Source: Pseudoxanthomonas sangjuensis
Lineage (GTDB): Bacteria; Pseudomonadota; Gammaproteobacteria; Xanthomonadales; Xanthomonadaceae
Length of the DNA stretch: 64,000 bases
Assembly (NCBI RefSeq): GCF_010211755.1
Contig: NZ_PDWR01000002.1
Span: 124,001-188,000, forward strand
Direction: 5' to 3'
Numbering within the stretch: position 1 is the stretch's first letter; every line of letters begins with the position of its first letter. Shown here piece by piece: positions 59,834 through 64,000 of this stretch. A program made the position numbers and the translations under genes. Under the pieces are notes generated by a model. The model was not told where the DNA came from. It saw only the letters and a program-made list of their open reading frames with translations, and did no database searches.

Positions 59834-61867
59834 ATGAAACGCGCCAGCCGGGGCAGCCTCTTCATGAACGCCATGACGACGGGAGGGCTGGCTGGCCTGA
59901 TGCTCGCCGCATGCGCATTGCCGGCCTGCGCGGAAACCTTCCGCCTGCGCGCACCGCAAGCGCCGCTGGAAGCGGTGGTGCAGGCCGGTGGCACGCTGAC
60001 GCTGGAAGTGCGCTACCGCGGCAAGGTCGTGGCCGGCACGCCGGTGATCGGACTGGACATCGACGGCCACCTGCGCGCCGACGCCTTGCCCGCGCTGAGC
60101 GGCAGCGCGCGGCGCTCGGTCGACGAAACCATCCGCCCGGTCGTGGCGGAAAAACGGTCGTCGATCCCCGACCGCTACAACGAACTGCGCCTGTCGTTCG
60201 GCCCGACGCTCGCCGCGACGTTCCGCGCCTACGACGACGGCATCGCGTACCGTTTCGAGACCGCGATCGACGGCGAGGTCACGGTGCGCGACGAGCGTGC
60301 CGGGCTGCGCGTCGCGAAGGGCGACACCGCGTGGATCGCATTGTCCGGCTGCCGCGAGGAAGCGGGGGTCGACTGTTTCCAGACCAGCTACGAAGCGAAC
60401 TACGCGAAGCAGGCGGTCGACGCGGTGCCGGAAGACGGGCTGGCGTTCCTGCCGGTCCTGCTGCGGACCGCGGGCGCCTACGTCGGCTTCACCGAATCCG
60501 ACCTGCGCGACTACCCGGGACTGTGGTTGCGCCGCGTGCCCGGCGAGCCGGCGCTGCGCGGCGACTTCCCGCGCTATCCGCTGGAAGAAAAGGTCTTCGG
60601 CGGCGAGTTCCAGCAATCATTGGTGGTGCGTCGCGCCGATTTCCTGGCGCGCACGCAGGGCCGGCGCAGTTATCCGTGGCGCGTGCTGATGGTGTCGCCG
60701 GATGCCGCCGGCCTGCTCGGCAACGACCTGGTCTACCGCCTCGCCAGCCCGCTCGGGCTCGACGACACCGCGTGGATCGAACCGGGCAAGTCGACCGAGG
60801 AGTGGATCACCAGCCGCGTGCTGCATGGCGTCGACTTCAAGTCCGGGCTCAACACCGACACCTATCGCTACTACATCGATTTCGCCGCCGAATACGGCCT
60901 GCAATACATGATGTTCGACGCCGGCTGGTCGGACCCGCACGACAACGCCAGGGTCAATCCCGACATCGACGTCCCCGGCCTGATCGCCTATGCGCGCGGC
61001 AAGGGCGTGGGCGTGCTGCTGTGGAACGAGGCGCATGCGCTGTCGCAGGACCTGGAAGCGGCGCTGGACCGCTACGCGGCGTGGGGCGCCAGCGGGATCA
61101 TGGTCGACTTCATGGATCGCGACGACCAGCCGATGCTGCGGTTCCAGGAGCGCGTGGCGCGCGAGGCGGCGAAACGGCACCTGTTGGTCAACCTGCACGG
61201 CGTGGCCAAGCCGACCGGCCTGCAGCGCGCGTATCCCAACCTGCTGACCCGCGAGGCGGTGCTGGGCCACGAGTACGACATGTGGAGCGACCGCGCGACG
61301 CCCGGGCACGCGGCGACCGTGCCGTTCGTGCGCATGCTCGCCGGCCCGATGGACTGGGAGGGCGGGGCGATGCTCAACGGCACGCAGAAAACCTTCCGCG
61401 TGGTCGGCGAGCAGCCGATGAGCCAGGGCACGCGTACCCAGCAACTGGCGCAGTACGTGGTCTACGACAGTCCGCTGCAGTACCTGGCCGGCACGCCGTC
61501 CGACTATCGCGCCGAGCCGGGGTTCACCCGCATCCTCGCCGATATTCCAACGACGTGGGACGAAACACGGCCGCTGCAGGGCGAGGTCGGCGAATACCTG
61601 GCGGTCGCGCGCCGCGCGGGCGACGCCTGGTACGTCGCGGCGATGACCGACTGGGCCGCGCGCACGCTGCAGGTGCCGCTGTCGTTCCTGCCTGCGGGCG
61701 AATACGAAGCGACGATCGTCGCCGACGGGATCAACGCCGACCGCTACGCCGCCGACTACCGGATCGAATCGCGCGCCGTCGGCCCGAAGGAAACGCTGCG
61801 CATCGAACTCGCGTCCGGCGGCGGCTTCGTCGCGCGGCTCGTCCCGAAGGGCGAAGCGACGCGCTGA
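59834..61867 (+). CDS. Glycoside hydrolase family 97 protein
   Basis: A 677-residue GH97 enzyme. A signal peptide (LMLAACALPACA, about 25-36, with a possible lipobox) leads into an N-terminal beta-supersandwich (about 40-280), a central barrel (about 290-560) and a C-terminal beta domain. YMMFDAGWSDPH, GVLLWNEAHAL, GIMVDFMDRDDQ and REAVLGHEYDMW are the GH97 barrel motifs. The Asp in VDFMD aligns with the nucleophile position of retaining (alpha-galactosidase-like) members. AGGGAGAA precedes the ATG at 59834. Periplasmic alpha-glycoside breakdown is expected. Confidence 0.9.
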   Translation: MKRASRGSLFMNAMTTGGLAGLMLAACALPACAETFRLRAPQAPLEAVVQAGGTLTLEVRYRGKVVAGTPVIGLDIDGHLRADALPALSGSARRSVDETIRPVVAEKRSSIPDRYNELRLSFGPTLAATFRAYDDGIAYRFETAIDGEVTVRDERAGLRVAKGDTAWIALSGCREEAGVDCFQTSYEANYAKQAVDAVPEDGLAFLPVLLRTAGAYVGFTESDLRDYPGLWLRRVPGEPALRGDFPRYPLEEKVFGGEFQQSLVVRRADFLARTQGRRSYPWRVLMVSPDAAGLLGNDLVYRLASPLGLDDTAWIEPGKSTEEWITSRVLHGVDFKSGLNTDTYRYYIDFAAEYGLQYMMFDAGWSDPHDNARVNPDIDVPGLIAYARGKGVGVLLWNEAHALSQDLEAALDRYAAWGASGIMVDFMDRDDQPMLRFQERVAREAAKRHLLVNLHGVAKPTGLQRAYPNLLTREAVLGHEYDMWSDRATPGHAATVPFVRMLAGPMDWEGGAMLNGTQKTFRVVGEQPMSQGTRTQQLAQYVVYDSPLQYLAGTPSDYRAEPGFTRILADIPTTWDETRPLQGEVGEYLAVARRAGDAWYVAAMTDWAARTLQVPLSFLPAGEYEATIVADGINADRYAADYRIESRAVGPKETLRIELASGGGFVARLVPKGEATR

Positions 61868-61882
61868 ACCGGGGCCGCGCGG

Positions 61883-62992
61883 CTACTGTTGCTGCATCAT
61901 CCGGCGCAGCGTGTCGAGTTTGACCTGGTAGAGGTCGCGGTTGCCGTCGCTGCTGAGATCGTGCGCACGGGCCAGTTCGATGCCTGCGCGGCGCGTGTTG
62001 CCCAGGTGCAGCCAGGCGCGCGCGAGGCCGAAATGGAACAGGTGCTCGTCGCCGTCCAGCGCGACCGCGCGCCGGTAGTGCTTCAGTGCGTCGGCGAAAT
62101 CGCCGTGCTGCTCGGAGCGCATGCCGAGCGCGAACTGGTGGAACGGATCCTTGAGCAGGATCCGTTCGGCGCGCCGCCGCCATTGCGCCGCGTGCGCCTC
62201 GTCGCCGGTACGCTGGTAGAGGCCGATCAGGTTGAACAGCGCGCCGGTGTGCGTCGGGTTCAGCCGCAGCGCCTGCAGCAGGTTTTCTTCCGCCGCCGCC
62301 ATCTCGCCCGCGCGCAGGCGCATCACGCCGGCGTTGTTCCACAACGTGGCGTAGTCGTGGTCCTGTTGCATTGCGGCGCGCAACCAGACGCCGGCGGCGG
62401 CCGTGCGTCCGAGCATCAGCAGTTCCATCGCGCGGTTGTTGTAGTACAGCGCCAGCAGGCGCGCGTCGCCAATCCGCTGCGGCGGCGTATGGGTCAGCAA
62501 TTCGTCGGCGGCGACGTCGATGACGTAGCGTTCGCCGCCTGCGGCGATGCTGGCGTTGGCGTGGGTGTTCTGCACGACGATGTCGCCGTTCAGGTCCCAC
62601 GACAGCACCCGTTCGAGTTCCTGTCCGCTGGCGGACAGGCCGGCTTCGCGTGCCAGGGCCACGGTCAGCAGGGTGAAGGCCAGGCAATTGGCCTCGCGGG
62701 TCTGGAACGACTCGGCGACGGTATGGGTCGCGTCCTGCCGGTACTGCATGCCCAGCCCGGTTTCGTCGAACATGAAGTCGAGCAACAGGTCGAGCCGGCG
62801 CTTGCGGCTCCTGCCGGAAGGTTCGATCACTTGCCGTTGCAGCATCGCGCGCAGTTCCGCGGGTATCGCCAGCACTTCTTCCGGCGAGGGCGGCACGACT
62901 TCGGCGGAAACCGTCACCGGCGCCATCGTCGGTGCCGCGGTCTGCACGGGGGGCGCCAATGCCAGCGCTGCGGCGAACAACCAGTCGAACAT
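61883..62992 (-). CDS. Transglutaminase-like / TPR periplasmic protein
   Basis: A 369-residue protein with a signal peptide or short N-terminal anchor (LFAAALALAPPVQ). The first half has a transglutaminase-like core: EANCLAFTLLTVALAREAG (Cys), QNTHANASIAA (His), RYVIDVAAD (Asp). Three or four tetratricopeptide repeats follow from about residue 180 (ALYYNNRAMELLMLG, LWNNAGVMRLRAG, GALFNLIGLYQRTG, FALGMRSEQHGDFADALKHY). The combination suggests a scaffold with a protease-like head. Substrate and function are unknown. Confidence 0.75.
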   Translation of the reverse strand: MFDWLFAAALALAPPVQTAAPTMAPVTVSAEVVPPSPEEVLAIPAELRAMLQRQVIEPSGRSRKRRLDLLLDFMFDETGLGMQYRQDATHTVAESFQTREANCLAFTLLTVALAREAGLSASGQELERVLSWDLNGDIVVQNTHANASIAAGGERYVIDVAADELLTHTPPQRIGDARLLALYYNNRAMELLMLGRTAAAGVWLRAAMQQDHDYATLWNNAGVMRLRAGEMAAAEENLLQALRLNPTHTGALFNLIGLYQRTGDEAHAAQWRRRAERILLKDPFHQFALGMRSEQHGDFADALKHYRRAVALDGDEHLFHFGLARAWLHLGNTRRAGIELARAHDLSSDGNRDLYQVKLDTLRRMMQQQ

Positions 62993-63188
62993 ACCGGACC
63001 CTCCTCCGGCAGCGCCAATTCGGCTGCGGCCAGTCTAGTACTTCCGGCGCGGACCGGCGCCGGACCGTTTCGCTGAGATTTACCTATTGGATGCCGTCGC
63101 GGCAAGTGCCAATCGCGACGGCCACAGCCGCGTTTCCAGGGCCGATCCGGCAGCCCGCTTGCGGCCACTGCCGGCGGTGCTTAACGTT

Positions 63189-63208
63189 CCACTCCACTCC
63201 ACTCCACC
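63189..63208. repeat. CCACT pentanucleotide tandem repeat upstream of ridA-like gene
   Basis: Three CCACT units and one CCACC lie 22 bp before the ATG of the RidA-family gene. Slippage would change the length of the mRNA leader or promoter spacing; four units is too few to call a phase switch. Confidence 0.4.
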
Positions 63209-63229
63209 CACCACGACGGGAAAACGCAG

Positions 63230-63574
63230 ATGATCCAGCGCATCGACGCCGGCCGGCGCATGTCCGAGGCCAGCCTCCACAACGGCATCGTCTATCTGGC
63301 CGGGCAGGTCGCCGAGGACGCCAGCGCCGGCATCGAGGAACAGACCCGCCAGGTGCTGGCCGCGATCGACGACCTGCTGGCGCGCGCCGGCAGCGACAAG
63401 ACCCGGATTTTGCGCGCGCAGATCTTCCTTGCCGACATCGCCGATTTCGACGGCATGAACCGGGCCTGGGATGCGTGGGTGCCGGCCGGCAACGCGCCTG
63501 CGCGCGCCACGGTCGAAGCGAAACTGGCCGATCCGGCGTGGAAGGTCGAGATCGTGGTGACCGCGGCGGCCTGA
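63230..63574 (+). CDS. RidA/YjgF-family protein
   Basis: A 114-residue RidA-fold protein. NGIVYLAGQVAED, IEEQTRQVLAAIDDLL, ILRAQIFLADIADFDGMN and PARATVEAKLADPAWKVEIV follow the family closely. The Arg in PARATVEA corresponds to the Arg needed for 2-aminoacrylate/imine deaminase activity in RidA proper. It is somewhat shorter than RidA and closer to the RutC/YoaB-type subgroups. The window has several PLP enzymes that can leak enamines. GGGAAAACGCAG gives only a weak ribosome-binding site. Confidence 0.88.
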   Translation: MIQRIDAGRRMSEASLHNGIVYLAGQVAEDASAGIEEQTRQVLAAIDDLLARAGSDKTRILRAQIFLADIADFDGMNRAWDAWVPAGNAPARATVEAKLADPAWKVEIVVTAAA

Positions 63575-63597
63575 GCGGCGCGGCCCGGGACGCGGCG

Positions 63598-64000
63598 ATG
63601 CAGGACGATCTTTTTTCCGCGACGGGCACGCCGCCGAAGGCGCATCGCCTTTTCTTCGCGTTGCTGCCGGACGAAGCGCAGCGGCGCGCGCTCGCCGCCT
63701 GCGTCGAGCGGCTGCACGGGCATTTCCCCGGCGCGCGCTGGGTGCGGCCGCAGCGTTGGCACCTGACGTTGCATTACCTGGGCGAAAGCGCCGGCCCGCG
63801 GGAGGACTGGATCGCCCGCGCCATCGAGGCCGGCGGCGACCTGCATGCGTCCGGTTTCGAACAGGAACTGGACCGCCTGCGCGCGCTCGGCAATCCGCGC
63901 AACCCGGCGCTGACCCTGTCGGGGGAAGCTTCCTCCCCGGGCATGGATGCGTTCTGGCAGGCGCTGCGGCAGCGGCTGCTGCAGGCCGGGTTCCGGTTGT
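63598..64000 (+). CDS. thpR: 2'-5' RNA ligase-like protein ThpR (partial, runs off the end)
   Basis: The frame from ATG 63598 stays open to the last base. The visible 134 residues begin MQDDLFSATGTPPK, then HRLFFALLPDEAQRRALA and RWHLTLHYLGE. HLTL is the first HxT motif of the 2H phosphoesterase family (ThpR, LigT); the second HxT lies beyond the window. Members show RNA 2',3'-cyclic phosphodiesterase or ligase activity. It starts 23 bp after the RidA stop. Confidence 0.88.
   Translation, partial: MQDDLFSATGTPPKAHRLFFALLPDEAQRRALAACVERLHGHFPGARWVRPQRWHLTLHYLGESAGPREDWIARAIEAGGDLHASGFEQELDRLRALGNPRNPALTLSGEASSPGMDAFWQALRQRLLQAGFRL

Overview
The window looks like a chromosomal segment of a high-GC gammaproteobacterium of the Xanthomonadaceae/Lysobacteraceae (Lysobacter/Luteimonas-like). 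Evidence: very high GC with strong G/C third-position bias, a GDCBHAFI histidine operon with a bifunctional hisB and a TrpR-like gene in front, a methylcrotonyl-CoA (leucine) catabolic gene set, a fused IcmF mutase, a NalP/SphB1-like subtilisin autotransporter, and many short palindromic intergenic repeats. The genus is inference; no rRNA or tRNA gene was seen.

Layout. 1-7881: start of an unknown leftward gene, then a TrpR-family regulator and the complete histidine operon, with a candidate operator over the promoter. 7934-9753: a secreted metallophosphoesterase and a YdeI-like protein. 9763-12297 (leftward): methionine-salvage genes mtnB, mtnD, mtnC plus gluconokinase. 12334-15417: two tandem amino-acid permeases. 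15566-21025: NUDIX hydrolase, serA facing a D-2-hydroxyglutarate-dehydrogenase-type flavoenzyme, the EF-P paralogue EfpL, an SDR and a GNAT. 21018-27714 (leftward): leucine catabolism (methylglutaconyl-CoA hydratase, VOC protein, MCC alpha, HMG-CoA lyase) translationally coupled to a PAS-GGDEF-EAL protein. 27836-30181: Fur-boxed feoAB plus a small Cys-tailed membrane protein. 30276-35200: zinc-ribbon protein, bactofilin, MCC beta, two Ala-rich lipoproteins, thiolase. 35375-38275: lipoprotein subtilisin autotransporter. 38454-44703: isovaleryl-CoA dehydrogenase, leucine dehydrogenase and IcmF. 44704-48950: accessory stretch with repeats, a Tat-exported aldolase-like enzyme, a stray second copy of the icmF 3' end, a four-repeat DUF4333 protein and a NERD protein; the latter part is visibly lower in GC. 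49045-53937: envelope-type proteins, a small DUF2892 membrane protein behind a consensus FNR box, and an LD-carboxypeptidase. 54094-61867: DUF1080, GMC oxidoreductase, Tat-exported dehydrogenase subunit, BlaI/M56 pair and a GH97 glycosidase. 61883-64000: transglutaminase-like/TPR protein, RidA, and the start of a 2'-5' RNA ligase-like gene.

How the genes fit together. Leucine dehydrogenase, isovaleryl-CoA dehydrogenase, MCC alpha and beta, methylglutaconyl-CoA hydratase, HMG-CoA lyase and thiolase give nearly the whole route from leucine to acetyl-CoA, lacking only the branched-chain ketoacid dehydrogenase; iron, cytoskeleton and protease genes lie between the blocks. IcmF adds a B12-dependent branch at isobutyryl/isovaleryl-CoA. 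The DUF1080-GMC-subunit operon near GH97 suggests exported oxidation and cleavage of glycosides.

Most notable: a palindromic repeat carried in frame inside icmF; an ectopic, mostly synonymously diverged copy of the icmF tail beside a DUF4333 gene; a two-hairpin repeat family with compensatory stem changes that supplies the stop codon of a neighbouring gene; and the possible oxidative glycoside locus.
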